From NCBI GenBank assembly GCA_013286075.1, contig JABDGJ010000046.1, forward strand, positions 1-6,014: a stretch of 6,014 nucleotides of DNA, in the 5' to 3' direction. The translations under genes and the position numbers were made by a program. Every line of letters starts with the position of its first letter. Position 1 is the first letter of the stretch. Positions 5,759-6,014 of the stretch are shown here, piece after piece. Source of the DNA: Chlamydiota bacterium (GTDB taxonomy: Bacteria; Chlamydiota; Chlamydiia; Chlamydiales; Parachlamydiaceae). The notes beneath the pieces are model-generated. The model had not been told where the DNA came from. It saw only the letters and a program-made list of their open reading frames with translations, and searched no databases.

Positions 5759-5852
5759 AGCAATTGCAGATAAGCAATATAATCCGGTTAAACATACTTT
5801 TACCGCAGTTTTACGAATATTGTGGTCATCTTCTGGTACTTCTTAAACGCAT
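5759..5852 (-). pseudogene. Out-of-frame 5' end of the membrane-protein gene
   Basis: Upstream of the GTG at 5758 the frame continues for 28 codons to 5842: a charged start (EVPEDDHNIRKTAVK), then hydrophobic VCLTGLYCLSAIA leading straight into VYAGGFYF, i.e. a complete first membrane helix. The frame is closed by TAA at 5845-5843, with no ATG, GTG or TTG in between. An ATG at 5852-5850 has AGG (5860-5858) five bases before it but is in another frame, stopping after eight codons (TGA at 5828-5826). Removing one base between 5849 and 5843 (for example from TTTAA) would join them as MRLEVPEDDHNIRK. This points to a one-base insertion: a pseudogene, a phase-variable start or a sequencing error. 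Confidence 0.5.
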
Positions 5853-6014
5853 TTTTACCTAAAAAAGTAAATTATAATATATTACATAGTACACATTTAT
5901 CTTTTTTAATTCTATTAAAAAATAGGTTGATTTTTTAAATAGATCATATTATTATTCTTATAATTTTATTTTATATAAAATGAATATAGTAACAAAAAAC
6001 TTTGCGCATTTTTT
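5853..6014. other. Very AT-rich terminal stretch without a clear gene
   Basis: Only about one base in six is G or C here, well below the rest of the window. It probably contains the promoter region of the minus-strand membrane-protein gene. A plus-strand ATG at 5980 (MNIVTKNFAHF, running off the edge) has TATAAT at 5959-5964 upstream but no ribosome binding site, so it is only a possible gene start. No tRNA, hairpin terminator or long repeat was seen. Confidence 0.5.
5871..5876 (-). promoter_or_regulatory. Candidate -10 box for the membrane-protein gene
   Basis: The minus strand reads TATAAT at 5876-5871, a perfect -10 hexamer about 18 bases before the ATG at 5852 and just ahead of the AGG ribosome binding site. 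The -35 position (near 5899-5894, TAAATG) is poor. The setting supports 5852 as the original start, but the region is so AT-rich that a chance match is likely. Confidence 0.3.

Overview
The window looks like a piece of a chlamydial chromosome, probably from an environmental (Parachlamydia-like) member of the Chlamydiota rather than Chlamydia itself. The first four plus-strand genes (glyA, clpP, dapF, UPF0158 family) follow, as far as I remember, the same order as CT432-CT431-CT430-CT429 of Chlamydia trachomatis. The GlyA and ClpP proteins also carry chlamydial family signatures. Genus cannot be fixed from this sequence alone. Base composition is moderately AT-rich throughout and becomes extreme in the last 160 bases.

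Left part (2-3806, plus strand): a tight, co-directional block. A 5'-truncated serine hydroxymethyltransferase gene is followed after 50 bases by a ClpP1-type protease gene. After 16 bases comes diaminopimelate epimerase, and after 25 more a UPF0158 protein. The UPF0158 protein has an unusual C-terminal extension with a perfect AT-hook, an acidic run and a lysine-rich histone-like tail. In Chlamydia, GlyA and DapF have both been reported to moonlight as racemases that supply D-amino acids for peptidoglycan, so their adjacency may be functional.

Middle (3813-4946, minus strand): a 377-residue protein of unknown function that looks like a GNAT-fold acyltransferase. It converges on the UPF0158 gene with only six bases between the stop codons, and the remembered chlamydial synteny appears to end here.

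Right part (4947-6014): accessory-looking DNA. A non-coding stretch of about 400 bases holds a striking nested palindrome (5105-5233). Its 34-bp arms are each made of four tandem degenerate 8-mers and enclose a second hairpin, which suggests a MITE-like or REP-like element. Next comes a small glycine-rich membrane protein on the minus strand (5357-5758). Its reading frame runs on upstream past the only available start and is broken from a well-placed ATG and ribosome binding site by a single extra base. The window ends in very AT-rich DNA with no convincing gene.

The most unusual items are the 8-mer palindrome, the apparent one-base frameshift at the start of the membrane protein, and the AT-hook/lysine-tail extension of the UPF0158 protein.
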